A stretch of 64,000 nt of DNA, from assembly GCA_029721515.1 (NCBI GenBank), contig CM056556.1:8122501-8186500 (forward strand). The letters run 5' to 3'. This DNA is from Synanceia verrucosa (lineage: Eukaryota > Chordata > Actinopteri > Perciformes > Synanceiidae). The notes beneath the pieces were generated by a model. That model was not told where the DNA came from and made no database searches. It was given only the letters and a program-made list of their open reading frames with translations. The translations under genes were made by a program, and so were the position numbers. The stretch's first letter is position 1, and each line of letters starts with the position of its first letter. Positions 45,045-57,831 of the stretch are shown one piece after another.

Positions 45045-47318
45045 TCATCGTGCTGTGCGTATGTTCTTATACTGGCACAGGAGGAGGTGCTTGAAGGTGT
45101 TTTTGAAGGTGGTGTTGCAGAGGGCGTAGCAGGCCGGGTTGATGGTGCTGTTGATGTAGCAGAGCCAGTAGCCGATGGTCCAGAGAGAGTTTGGGATGCA
45201 GATGGAGCAGAAGGTGTTGATCAGGACCATCACGTTGTACGGTGTCCATGTGGCGACAAAAGCAACCAGGATGGCCATGATGGTTCGAGTCACTTTTTTC
45301 TCCCTGGAGGAAATTCCCTTCCTTTTCCACTTTGCCACAGCACTCTGCTTTGTCACCTGGAAAATGAAGAGGACTTAAGTTCCTAAAGTAATACAAGTTG
45401 CATTTTGGCAATTTGGATACAGTGGAACAAGCTGTAAAGTTACTTGTTTATACATCCAGTCAGCTGGTGAATGTATGTTCAATATTCACTCTCAGCAGAA
45501 ATAGGAATGAGCTGCAAACCAGACTAAGTTACTCAGTGTATTCAGAGTCTACAGTCATGCTAGCACTTATGCACAGTAGAAATCAAATTAACAACGGTAT
45601 GCCAGCCTGCTAAAGTTTAGGTTTAATGTTTGCACTTTCCCCATCTTAATTTAGCATAGCAGCATGCTAACATTTGTTTGTCATCAAGACAGTTTATATT
45701 TTTGCAGACCTTTAAATAAACCATAATATTGGACAATTTACAACTTGTCACCCAGTGATGTCACTATATTGAACTGTAAGTCATTACAGTTCATCCTGAG
45801 GGGAACATGAATGTCTGAAACTTTATGACAGTCCGTCCAATAGTTGTTGAGACATTTCACACAAAAACACAAATAAACCACATGGTGGTGCTGCAGGGGA
45901 GTCATTAGGATTCATCCCCAGGGGACAATGAATGTCTGTACCAACTTTATGGCAATCCATCAATAGTTGAGATATTTCTGTCTGCACCAAATGAGTAAAC
46001 TGACTCACTTACCGTATGTACAGTAGAGTGCAAGACGTCTGAATTGGATCAATTTTTTTGATTATTTTTGTTTGTTAGTCATTTTACTCAGTAATGAAAT
46101 TTACCTTGAACAGTGTCCTTGTGGCCAGACTTTGTCTGTCTGCAGCTGAGTTCTCTGGTGATGGTGTTTGACTTGTCTTTTTCCCATCATTTGGGCCTTC
46201 CTCTGATGCTGCAGGGGCTGCTGTGTCTTTAGACTTTGAGGAGTTGTTGGTGTCTTCTGTGGATTCCACCTGGTCCGTTCTTTCCTCCTGACATGGCCCA
46301 CGTCCGTTCTGCTGGTGTAACTTTTCCTTCTCTTTTCCATCTCCAGCCTCTTCCTGAGCATCTTTTATCTCGATGCAGTTGTTCTGGGTCTCACATCCCT
46401 CCTCCTGGCTGTGAGAGGGTCCGTCTCCCAGACTGGTCCCTGAGGTCTTCCTGCTGTCCCTCCTCATGCGGCTGCGACTGGCCTTGGAGATGCGCCAGTA
46501 AAGGTGGATCATGATGGCCACCGGAAGGTAAAAAGCCGCAATGGCGGTCCCAAATGTCACCGCAGGATTTGAGAAGAACTGGATGTAGCACTCACCTGGT
46601 GGCACAGTTCTCCCACCCACAATGAACTGCCAGAACAAAATGGCTGGAGCCCACAAGATGAAGGATAACACCCATGCCGCGGCGATCATCAGACCTGCCA
46701 TCTTGGTGCTGCGACGCGCTGGGTAACTGAGCGGTTTGGTGACACAGAAGTAACGGTCAAAGCTGATGATGAGCAGGTTCATGACTGAGGCGTTGCTGAC
46801 AACATAATCAACAGCCAACCACAGGTCACACACCACTGCTCCCAAAGGCCAGTAGCCAATCACAATGTAGACGGTGTAGAGGTTCATGGAGCAGATGCCA
46901 ATAATGAGGTCTGCACAGGCCAGGCTGAACAGGAAGTAGTTGTTGACAGTCTGCAGGTTCCTGTTTACCTTTAGAGAAACAACATGGGGCAGGCTGTCAG
47001 ATGCTAATCTTTTTTTGTGTGATGTGATGTGTGTTTTCTCATTTCTATTAGATTACTATTCTGCTGTGTTCTTGTCTCTACATCTGTGTCCAGAGATGGA
47101 TATTTCGAACTTTAATTATGAACAATCAAAGCAAGAAAACCCCAAACCTTTATTGAGAGCATGACCAGGATGTTTCCGATGATGGTGACCAGACTCAGAG
47201 ATCCAGCCACCAGGATGATGAGTACAATCTCCACAGTCGAGTACGGGCTCTCAGAGAAGAGGCTGGTGTTATCACCGCTGCTGATGTTGGTGGGGTGGGA
47301 TGAATTCTCTGGCTCCAT
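45045..47318 (-). CDS. chrm2: Muscarinic acetylcholine receptor M2
   Basis: Gi/o-coupled seven-helix receptor for acetylcholine, slowing heart rate and acting presynaptically. Three coding exons on the - strand: 47148-47318, 46105-46968, 45045-45356; 448 aa against 466 in human. N-terminal glycosylation sites N5, N11 and N17 precede helix 1 (VAGSLSLVTIIGNILVMLSI). Helix 2 has Asp77 (ACADL), helix 3 the amine-binding Asp111 (WLAVDYVVSN) then DRYFCV. Helix 6/7 read TWTPYNVMVLINTFC and CYINSTINPACYALCN. M2 rather than M4 is indicated by VAGSLSLVTIIGN, ECYIQFFSNPAVTFG and VLINTFC. The third loop is acidic and Gln/Ser-rich (SQEEGCETQNN, EEAGDGKEKEK) with little similarity to mammals, as usual. Human CHRM2 has one coding exon; here introns fall after SIK in loop 1 and near the end of loop 3. 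Teleosts carry two copies; I cannot say whether this is chrm2a or chrm2b. Confidence 0.93.
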
Positions 47319-48590
47319 ACTCTCTGGTTTTGGATATCCTCCTCAGACTCGAGTCATATCTGTGCAACACCTGGTAAACACAAAGACTAGGAAGTAGTCA
47401 GCCTCTCTATTATGCCTTTTTATGATGCCAGTTCCATCTCATTTAATGTGCTTTTATCTGTCTGCACAGTGACAGATGCAAAATCATGCAGAATTTCCGG
47501 CGCGTAAACATTTTGCAGGTGTTTGAGTGTTTTCCAGCTCACTGCTTGGCCCAGGTGTGAAGGATGGGCAGGTGTGCAAATAAAGGCTGCAGCATGTGTG
47601 TAAAATATATCGTTTTCATATCAGGAGCAACATAGTAGAAGGATCTGTGTTATCTTAATCAGCTGTTATTGTATAATCAACTTAATTTGTTCAATGTTTA
47701 TGGTATGTTTTTTGCTGAGCTAGTCTCTTCACCCACATCTTCACTCTGATCAAAGTTGACCTGACAGATCTTAAGAGATTTAATTCAAATTTCCTACTCA
47801 GGGTGTCACAAAATGCCCTTTGAAACTATTTAATCTTTGGAAAGTGCTTACATGTTTGCTCTGTGAGACATGCCCAAATAAATCTTAATAAAAGGTTTTA
47901 ATGTCAAGACAAGGCCAAATAAGGTTTATCTACAGAATAATTTCTGTAGAATTCTGTGAATGACAAATGGTTCTTTGACACTGGAGCCTGTTCTGTGAGT
48001 TACAAAAGACTGGAGGCAGCAAAACTATCCAGACATTTGGATAAAATCTCCTGAGCACCTGTTTTTCTGGTTTTATAACCACTTGTGTATTCAAACTGTC
48101 TTCAGGCTAGCAGACAGCAAAACAGCACAATTAAGGCAAAGTATCATTACAGATATTTTAGAAACCAAGAAACATAAGGAATAGACCGATAATGTACACA
48201 CAGCAGAGCAAAGTGATTAACTGATGTATTCTGATCAGAAAATCAATGTAAAGACATTTAGTTGAGAACATGAAGGTTGTTGCATACTGCTAAAACCATG
48301 TAAGTGACTCCATTAGGCCACATGATAACATCATACTGTACCTGAGAGATGTTTCCTTCCTGCTCTTACAGCCAGATGAAACTTCATTACAGCATCTCTA
48401 ACTCTATCACCTACTCATCAAAGACTCATTCTGGGGCTTTTCTGTCACAGACGAGAAAGAGAGAGTGTGTTTAGTCGAGCTGTCCTTGTCCTGACAGGCT
48501 CTGAGTCTTGACATTTTGGTGGCTTCAGAGTTACTTCGCCGTCAAGATTTGTGCTAATGTAAGAATGAGGGTTAGGGTAAAGTTAATATA
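47319..48590. other. chrm2 5' flank
   Basis: The chrm2 5' UTR probably starts at the acceptor TTTACCAG|GTGTTGC, making 47319-47370 the UTR part of the first coding exon. No other feature recognised up to the Tc1-like element. Confidence 0.45.
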
Positions 48591-49354
48591 CACTAAGAGG
48601 CATTAAAAACGCAACGTTGTATTTTTTTTCGATATTAATTTGAATTTTCATAATTTATTGGGCGACTTCACTTGGTATGATACTGAACATGAATGAACAA
48701 AAGCAACAATAGAAAAATTAATCCACATGGATTACAAATGTCAGTATCTTGTGTGATCGTCGTGGCATAGACATGATGAGCGCGTTGATTTCGGCCACTG
48801 GAATCGTTTCCCACTCTTCCAAGAGTGCAGTACGGAGATCAGCAACCGTCACCGACAGTGGAATACGACGCCGTACACGGCGATCCAGATTGTCCCAACG
48901 GTGTTCAATCGGATGCATAGCCGGGGAATAAGGCGGCCAGTCCATAACCTGCACATTATGTCTGTGCATAACGTGCCTGCAGGCGTGAGATAGTGCATCT
49001 GTGGACGCCAAAATGCCTGGCTACCCTCACTTCGGTCATGTTTGCTGCTAAGCGTGGCATGGTGACCGTCTGTGACAGCTTGCATTTTTCCTCCGCGTTT
49101 TTAAAGCCTTGACCAGTTGAGCTCAAATCACCAAAAGAACTCATTGAAAGCTTTCAAACAATGTCCTAATCACACATGCAAAAACAGGCATTGGTACCGT
49201 CTGCCACGTTAATTTATTGTTTGAGCTGAAAAATGTGGCTCCATAGTTTCAATAGCCACGAGTGGTAGTAAACAAAACATTTTTTTGTATACAAAGTATA
49301 GTTGTATCCAATTTCATTTTACATTGACTTTGTTGCGTTTTTGATGCCTCCTAG
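48591..49354 (-). mobile_element. Internally deleted Tc1/mariner-like DNA transposon
   Basis: About 765 bp with imperfect terminal inverted repeats. The left end reads CACTAAGAGGCATTAAAAAC; the reverse complement of the right end reads CTAGGAGGCATCAAAAACGC; both run on into GCAAC. The ends abut TATA, consistent with TA target duplication. Inside, on the - strand, are remnants of a Tc1-type transposase: a helix-turn-helix stretch (VARHFGVHRCTISRLQARYA) and the C-terminal catalytic part (DWPPYSPAMHPIEHRWD). The region between them is missing, so the copy is non-autonomous. Confidence 0.88.
48718..49144 (-). pseudogene. Tc1-like transposase remnant
   Basis: Two overlapping frames carry pieces of one transposase. 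The N-terminal HTH fragment (TEVRVARHFGVHRCTISRL) runs in the frame at 48956-49144. The C-terminal fragment follows at 48718-49011: VMDWPPYSPAMHPIEHRWDN then LDRRVRRRIPLSVTVADLRT, ending in FVIHVD. The DWPPYSPDLNPIEHLW signature of the family is slightly changed (SPAMHPIEHRW). The HTH fragment runs almost directly into the final catalytic segment, so roughly two thirds of the protein is deleted. The first catalytic Asp region is not seen, so it cannot be active. Confidence 0.85.
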
Positions 49355-49359
49355 TATAT

Positions 49360-51600
49360 TTGCATGGATACTTGCATTAATCATGCTGTGAGGGCAAAAA
49401 TCTGCTCATATGCTCATATTAAAAGGACTTAGACGTCTCCACCATGTAAACTCTTACACCTCAGGGTGTTTCAGCTCAAGGTTCACTTTAGGCAGCAATG
49501 GATGTCGTTAGAGAACTAATGGGAGTCAATGAACGTCCTCCAGTGGAGGAAGTGTCTGGATCCTATTAAGTACAAGACTCAATTACAATATAACACTCTG
49601 CTTTGTTCACCAGCTAGTTGTTAACTGTGTTGGTCTGTAGTTTAATGCTGAGCAGATTGTGTAGTTTTTTTTTTTTCATAAAAACAGCTTCCTACTGGGG
49701 CTGAAATCAGTGTTATTTAAAAGGAAAACAGTAAAGTTGCAGGCATCTAGAAATCAGCTAAAAATTCACTACTCTTTCCTACATGTCTCTAAATATAAAA
49801 CCATATTTTCATTGCTTATTTCACCATGTTTTAATCCTTTTGAAACCAATTTATGGATGTCTTTTTATGGTATCTTAATGTTTTTGAATGTCTTTGTGAC
49901 TCACTTAAAGCATTCTTACTTTGCCAAGTGAATCTGCACCACATACAGATATTAACAAGCTATCTGATAAGCTTGTGTGAAGATGTTTCCATGTGATGTG
50001 GAATTGGTTAGTAACAGAGCGGGAGATCGCTGCCGGCTCACAAGCCCGTCCTCACTTCTTCCCTTCATTCACACTAATAAGACCAACATTACTGGACCTC
50101 CCTAATTGTAAACCAGGGCTACTGGAGAGAGTCACATAGGCAAACAGTATTTCTCTGACAGGCACAGAAACATGGTAATTAGATCCAGCAGATGCTGCCT
50201 GCAACAGCTGTACCGGTAATATGCTTCTAGGATACAGTAGTACTCATCTGGCAGGGTGAGCTCGGCCTTAAGAAGTCTGTACTGTCTTTGATATCATGAA
50301 TGATACCACAGCGTCAGTTGTTAGCTGCAGACGAGACATGAAGTAAGGGGTTTGTTTGCGAGCGCAGACCGTTTCATCAAAAGGAGGATTTAACGACTAC
50401 AGGGATCAAAGTGTTGTGTATTCAATTATTTCATTGGAAAAGGGATTTTAATCTCATAAAAGTGTTTTATTGTTTGCTCTATTTTTTTCTGGATAGCAAA
50501 TCTATGACATCATGTTTGTACAGAAGGGGATTTCAACCAGAAGCTGCAAAAGCATGTAAATACACAGTGGGTGCGTACGACATAAAAATGCCCTATAAAT
50601 TCAGTACATACACTTAGTTTCTTGCATCATTTGATCACACAGTGTTTGAGTTGTAAAAGCAACAAATTTCACGTTTTCTTTAGCATTTTGAACCAAAGGT
50701 TCCTGGTGTTATTCCATTAATTACTGGAAGTAGGTTTCATGTGTCCTGTGATTTCAGAGAAGTGTGTCCTGAATCTGAAGAGTGGGAAATTTCACATCAA
50801 CCTGAGCTTTGGCCTCGCACAGCAGTGTAACAGGGAGAAGAGAAAATCACTGAATATTCCATATAAATGGAAAAAATGACAGCACAAATAAGTGCCAAGG
50901 GTGGATAGGTGGACAAAATTACCCTGAAATGATAAGGTACAGAGGAGATAACAGACCAATTTCAGGAGGGAAATGGTTACATTTTTAGAAATAGCACAAA
51001 AAAAAGAGGCCACTAGAGGAAGAATAGTTAGCAAAGTTTAAAATCATTCATGTCATCTTGTTGACCTAGAGCTTTCAGGTTGAGGAGCTGTGTGTTTGAA
51101 ATCTAATTTCCATCTTAAACACAAACATGGTGTAAGCAGGGGATTCCTCGGGAGCAGGGAGACTGAGGCATCAAGAGTCTGACTGAAACCTTTCAGCTCA
51201 GGACAGAAATGAAGATAAACATTTCTAAACCACCTTAGTTGAACAATAAACCTCAGTTCTACTTTACTATAATTAGGAGCTTCCTCAGGAAGCTGCAGCT
51301 GCATGTGGAGGGTACAATTTCAATCAATAACATATTACTTTATATTGACAATTTTATCAATATGTTAATGTTCCCATAATATTACTTCATATTTTTTGTA
51401 ACATTTGTGTACAACTCACAAGAAAGTCTCCATTTCACATTGACTTTAACTTTTAAAATAAAATAAATGATGTGTGTGCCAGAAAGGCAAATATTAAAAG
51501 CTGTTTCTTAAGTAAGTAAGTATTTTTTTTTTAAATAATTAAAAAAAGCACATGGTGTCGTCTGCATTAGTTTGGTCCAAATCCACAGGAGAAATCTTAT
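49360..51600. other. Gene-poor stretch
   Basis: No coding exon, RNA gene or strong repeat recognised in this AT-rich sequence. Confidence 0.5.
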
Positions 51601-51605
51601 CCTAC

Positions 51606-51690
51606 CTTGTCTGCTGGGAACGACATGGACGAGCTGTTATAGTTCGGTCCATGTTTCTCTAACCTCTGTCGACACACTGGAGCAGGGAGA
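51606..51690 (-). other. chrm2: Candidate 5' UTR exon of chrm2
   Basis: On the - strand, AGCAGACAAG is followed by a donor GTAGGATAAG at 51605, in GC-richer sequence without a long open frame. Muscarinic receptor genes typically have distant non-coding first exons spliced to an acceptor just before the ATG, and such an acceptor exists at 47371. The 5' limit given is a guess. Confidence 0.3.
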
Positions 51691-51740
51691 AGCAGAAAGT
51701 AACCCAGCGTTGATGTCGCTCCTCCTCTGACAAGAACCAG

Positions 51741-51767
51741 TGTGTGTGTGTGTGTGTGTGTGTGTGT
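51741..51767. repeat. (GT)n microsatellite
   Basis: About 13 TG units, followed by TTAGACTGACAG. Confidence 0.95.
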
Positions 51768-51829
51768 TAGACTGACAGAAGGGAGGGGTTATGGGGCTAT
51801 TAGTTGTGCCGTATCCCTTAAGCGAGGGT

Positions 51830-54800
51830 CACAAATTTGAATAAGCAAGAGACAGACACAGAGCTGTTTGTTTCAGGACCATGGAAAGCGCTGGCCTCCG
51901 CAGCACAAACACATCATGTCCTCCTACATTAAAAAAAAGCTGTAAGGTGGTGATGTGGAGAGAGGTTTGAATGGCTGCAGCGTGAAATAAAACGGTAACA
52001 CACCGTTAAAAGGGGACAAAAGGAATGAGTTGCACTGTTATTCTGTTGCTACAGGACGTTAACCTTTAAGACTCTGTTGTTTTGACCTTTTAACCAAACC
52101 GCTGACGCAGTCTGCCCCAGTTGGTGGTTGACCTTACTTTGATGGAATTACCACAAAGAATTATGGTGCATCCCCACAAAACAACATTGCAAATGAAACA
52201 AGGCGCGTTCCATCAAACAGACCCGATGATTTGATATGAGGCCATTGATTGCGCTTGTACTGGTCCATATTTAACGGATCACATCTCCATCGGTCTGTTA
52301 GTGATAAGACATCTGCACGTTTTGATATCATAAATATTGTTTTATGAACTTGGTATGGGGGGAAACTATCCCTTGGCCTAGAGCTGATGTGTGATTATAC
52401 AGTCTTAGTTATTAGTAGTTAATAGTTTAATGAATAGTTTGGCATCTTGGGAAACACACTTGTTTGGTTTCTTTCAGAGATGTGAGCAAACACATTTACA
52501 TCTTGCACTTCTTACATCGGAGGTCACTGCCTTGTTCGCTCAGTCACCACTCCCTATATAATATAATGCACTCAACAGTGAGCAGTAAATTGACTAAACT
52601 ATTACTAGCTTCATATTTACCTTTTAGACATGAGAGTGGTATTAACATTATTATCTAACTCCCAGCAAGACAGTGAATAAGCAAACTCATTCGACTGAAA
52701 GAGTCAGTGTTTTTGTAACCTAGTTAGCATTGACAGCAGAAAGAGATACTCTCATCAATTTGTGAAATAAATGGCAGCATATTTATGTCAAAACATAAGT
52801 AGAGAGACGTTTTCACGATGCTTCCTCTGGATGAAGGCTTGTGTTGACATTGAATGTACAAACCGTACGTGTGTTCCAGTTGTGTGAATCATGTTTAGTC
52901 CTTGCTGGCCACTGGCGATTGCTCTGCGTGGAAACATCATACGAAGGCTTCCCCACACACAGCTTAGTGTCTGCGTGTGTGAATGGGCTGGTTAAAAGTC
53001 ATCAAAACCTTTGTTTTATTGTGTCAGATATTTTTTTTCTGTGGAGTTACACGCAAGATGACCTTTGTTCAGAAGCCCAGCATAGACTGTCACATTCATT
53101 CATTCATGGGCTGAAATGAACGTGTTCAGGGTTAAAAGGAGGAAAGACTGAAACCATAAAGGACTCACCGCTGCAGGGCATGAGATGTTTAATATTGCAA
53201 AGCACCAAAAGTGATAAAAGCATCACCCGCTTGCACACAGTTGACACTGTCTTTTCACCTCTCTGATCATTCATTTTCTTTGTATTTACACATATTAACT
53301 TCCTCTGTATCATGTCTTTGTAAACACAACAGTCTCAAACCATAAATCCTATAGATTATTAAAATATATTTGAGTCTTCACATTAAGAAGTTCAAATGTT
53401 ACCATCCATTACTCTATGTGCAAGAGGAATAAAACAACTCTGAACAATGGAGCTCTTTCCTCTTCACTATATGAAGCAAAGCCCCAAGGCTGCAAGGAAA
53501 TGAGGCCATCTAGTTGGAGTCCGAGCAGCTGTTTGAATGGAGAGGGGCCACGCACAATAGCAGCCCTATCTAATACTTAAGACAACTCAGCCTTGTATTT
53601 TCTGAAATTCACTGGTGCATCCAGTCGTCAATAAAGATGTGGAAAATATTAAACAGAAAAGAGTTCCTCAAAGTCACAGTGCTCGTCTTTTCTTCCCTCA
53701 CGACATAATTATATAGTACATCATGTGCTAATAGGATAATGTTGATGACATGGACATTTACTGTAAGTCTTCTCAGGGCCTGGAGCAAATCGTGACATTT
53801 TAATCTCTTCTTAAGATTCCTCAAAGACTATTCATCATTGTGTTCAAGGTCCAGCTGGGATCTGGGCCGCCTGGACTCTCCTCAACTGCTGGCTTGATAT
53901 TATCTGCACATAAATTAGCCCCAGTTTGTGTGTCTAATGTATTACTATTAGATTTTAGTCGCAGAGCTGCATTTCTGTGTTCCCCAAAAAAACTTCTTTG
54001 AAATCATTGAATGCATTTTCAGAATCAGTTTGTTTGACATTACAAATATAATTAAGTAACGTCAAAAAAGACAAGTGTTACTATATAAATAAAGCGAATG
54101 TTTCATGTTTATATGTTTTACACAAATTGAACACAGACATTTGTCACTACTGATGCTGTCTTTATTTTAATTAGCGGTGGGACGTTGGTGGTTACATTGG
54201 TCAGAATATTTTATTCCTAATTTTGGAAATATTTTCTTAGAGAGTGCCAGGTGTTTTTATCTTTCAGTTAAATGGTTGTTTCTAATCTATTTATAACACA
54301 GACCTGAGCACTGGGATTATAGATAAATATATGACTACACAACTCCCAACATGTTTTCTTTGTAAATCACACATCGGACAGAGCACTGCACTGCCTTCTA
54401 GCTAAACTGAACCTCCTGTACATGATCAGTGGAGTGCCGCTTTAAGTTTTTATGAACTGAATAATCGTGACAACTTTCTCTCTTGACACTAATTCAAGGA
54501 CTCATGAATCTGTTGAAAACACATTTGTGTGTAAATGAGGCTGACATGCAGTTAGCAGCACAATCCATCTGTCACTAACATATGAAAACAGATTTCTTTT
54601 ACTTTAGGAGGCTTCAAAAGCCACTTCTGCAGCCGCTGGTTTCCTCATGACTCTGCTGCCATCTGGAGAACAAATGCCTTCCTCTTCTTTCTCCTATGCT
54701 CAGTCTCCTCTGCTTCACCGACCTGCAGACAACTGTCAAGTTAGTGAAAATATCTTTAGCCTTTATTAAATACGGCATGAAACTGACTAGAAAACTAAAA

Positions 54801-57020
54801 AAAAAAATCTCAAAATTGAAACTGAAAACTGGAAGTGATCCAGCCAGTCTGCAAACCAAATGTCACTCACAAGTGAGGCCATTTCCAGTGCAATAAAATA
54901 ATAAAATCTAAAAAGCTTAAATCAGGGTACACTTCTCTATCACCTCTCATGGCGACAGGCTGTGTTGTCTTCATGTGACCAAAGTATGGGGCTTAATTAA
55001 TGTAAGGGCAAGAGGAGAGGGTGTCTTTATCATCCTGATATGACGTCATGAATAGTTTATAAATATCCTCCTTGACCTTTCTCCAGCCGTCTGCTGACTC
55101 CTGGTCGATGACGCTGACCTTGTTTCAGCCTGTTTTGGTCTTGTGTTCACAGTTAGACTGTTGTTAGATCCTGGGACAATTCTGGAGGCATTATTTGATT
55201 ATTGACCTTGTGAATATTGAGATTAGTGTGATGTTTGAAACACACAGAATGAGCTGTTTGAAGAACATAAGTTCTATCTTATCTTAATCAAAAATGTTGT
55301 GCGGCTATCCGTGCAGTGGTATACACAAACGTAAATAGGTCCCACTTGGAGGCTCATCAGAGTGCTGACAAGATGCTCTTTTCGTTTCACCATTCATCTC
55401 ACACTCATTAGGCTCCGTCACTCGAACGAGTCAAAACATTTGCTGTTGCTTGGGGTGCTGTGGCATGGTGGCGTCATGGCAACAATAATACACACCCCTC
55501 TCCACTAAGAAAAAAAACACAACAGCCAAAAACATCTTCCTAATGGGACCTATTTTATTGATTTATTATTAGAAACCTACTTGACCCGACAGCTTCTCTC
55601 TGCTCTTCACCCGCTCATCTGCTGCCCCTTCACAGGAAAATCTTTCCTTGTTCACTTAGAGTGGATTGTAGAAAAAATGGTGCTGGTTTGCATAATGCAG
55701 GGCCATCTGCAATGGAAATCATATGTAAAGCAAGGAGATGAATTCTGACCACATCTCAACCCTTTCCCATTCCATTTACACATAAAACCACTGAGTTTAC
55801 TTCAGGTCAAACTAATTCTGATCATTACAACAGAACATGATTTTAATATATTTCCATCTATGCCTAATCAGACAGTCAATTCAGATAATTGTGTGGTCCT
55901 TATGACAAGCACGAATCAGCTTTTATTCATTTTGGCCACAGAGGTCTAAAGACTGCATCACACAATCATCCGCCGGTCATTTGAATTCTTGGATGTGGTG
56001 ATGGAGAAATTAACCACAGGGTGTAGCCCTCGTTTGCGTCCTGTCGTTACCTGACAGGGACGTGTAGCAGGTCTTCCCCATCAGAGCATCTAACCATTTT
56101 TACTGCCCTGGAAATAGCATTTCCTTTCAAGTCTACATTTGTATAGTGAGAATGACAAGAAAAAACTTTTTGAAGTTGACCTTGAGTATCAACATTAATT
56201 TTAGAATTTAAATAAATGTTCAAAAAATATTGTGAGAAGAAGTAAAGAAAGAAATCAAAGTCAAGCGCACATATCAGTTTTGTTTAACAGATTCTCAAAT
56301 AGCTGAACCTTTCAACACTACAAGTGTTTGTTTGTGCAGTACGTGTCTGAGCTGCTCATGCAAACATGTTACTGAGCATTGGCATCTCCTGACAGAGGCT
56401 TGCAATGCAAATCAGCACTGGCAGCATGGATGAAGTATGCATTATACTGATCCCTTGCACTCCTACTCATGTGTTGCATATTCATACAAAACAAACATGC
56501 AACAGTGTAATTGCAGCAGATTTGCCTGTCTTGTTGTCTGATAGTTTACACTCCAGAAATCTTTTATAGCAATAAAAAAAAAAAAAATGCATGTAACTGT
56601 TTTATGAGATTGGCTCACAAGTCAAATTTATGACATATTTTATGCACGCCATAAATAAAATGTTATTATTGTTGTAATATTGTATTGTATTGTAATATTG
56701 TAATATTTTAACTTATTGAATCAACACTATGAGATATAAAAATCTAAATTGTGGCATTGTAAGCAATATTTATGAGAAAATTGTGACCCAATAAATTAAA
56801 ATTAGGGAGCCAATTAGTTAATTAGTCAACATTTTGAGTTGACATAAAATCCAAATGATGAATTCTACATTGTTTCATTTTGACAAAGCATCTCAAAAGC
56901 TTGATTTTCTATTGTGAACAATCCTAAATTTCCATGACTAAATTACAGCATAAGATGCAAAATTAAAAGAGCCAATATCATTTTTTCTGTTCTCAACAAA
57001 AAAATCTAGATAAACATGCC
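51830..57020. other. Long gene-poor interval
   Basis: About 5.2 kb of mostly AT-rich unique sequence between chrm2 and gnai1. No exon recognised. The only notable motif is a CRE plus TATA pair near 55041-55063. Confidence 0.5.
55041..55063 (+). promoter_or_regulatory. Palindromic CRE followed by TATA-like element
   Basis: TGACGTCA at 55041-55048 and TATAAATA starting at 55058. The pairing resembles CREB-responsive promoters, but no exon is recognised downstream, and the spacing is short. Confidence 0.2.
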
Positions 57021-57031
57021 TAAGATTAGTA

Positions 57032-57520
57032 GGTTAAGTCAACAGTAAGAGTCAACAGAAACATCTAAAAGTTTTCATGTTTTGTCTTTTCTTGCAGTAA
57101 AAGTCAACAGAAACATGTCTAAATTTTCATGTTTCTTGCATGTTATTGCAGTAAAAGTCAACAGAAACATCCAAAATTTTTCATGTTTTTTTTTTGTGAA
57201 TTTCTCTGTGAGATAAAGTATCTATCTATCTATCTATCTTTTCTTTTAGTAAAAGTCAAAAGAAACATCCAAAATTTTTCATGTTTTTGTCTTTTCTTTT
57301 AGTAAAAGTCAACAGAAACAGACCTAAATTTTCATTTCTTGCATGTTATTGCAGTAAAAGTCAACAGCAACATCCAAAATTGTTCATGTTTTTGTCTTTT
57401 GTTGCAGTAAAAGTCAACAGAAACATGCCTAACTTCTCATGTTTCTGATGTCTCTTCTTGCAGTAAAAGTCAACAGAAACATGCCTCACTTTTCACGTCT
57501 GTGTTGTCCCTTCTTGCATA
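57032..57520. repeat. Eight-unit minisatellite upstream of gnai1
   Basis: Units of about 50-57 bp begin AGTAAAAGTCAACAGAAACA near 57046 (slightly diverged), 57098, 57150, 57249, 57300, 57353, 57406 and 57462. Each is followed by a T-rich tail containing TTTTCATGTTT and TCTTTTCTTGC-like words. Unit 3 is lengthened by a (TATC)n insertion at 57220-57239. Two tail types (CTAAATTTTCAT and CCAAAATTTTTCAT) partly alternate, suggesting growth by duplication of pairs. The array ends about 450 bp before the gnai1 ATG. Confidence 0.92.
57220..57239. repeat. (TATC)n microsatellite inside the minisatellite
   Basis: Five TATC units interrupting the third minisatellite unit. Confidence 0.9.
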
Positions 57521-57831
57521 AATGGTTTCCACAGTAAAATCACTGCAGACTAAAACAAGAAGCTTGTTGCTCAGCCACACATGCGCAGTTCACAGGTATG
57601 TGCGACGAACAGGAAGTGAACTAGTTGTTGCTACCTTCTCCTTACTAGAAATTAGCATTTTCCACCCGTTGGGTAGTTGAAACACAAGGCGGAGAGTCAT
57701 ATTTCGTCAAAGCGCTTGTTGTAGTGAATTAATATTTGCTTTTTGTCCGGCTTCAACTAGGGAGCTCGAGTGCGAGGCAAGGGCGTGTTTGAATCTCAAG
57801 TGTTGGAGGACAGACACTCTGCCTCCTCCTC

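Noticed and set aside
44561..45094. 177-aa open frame on the + strand
   Set aside because: It lies antisense to the chrm2 3' UTR and last exon, is rich in low-complexity AT codons and has no family motif.
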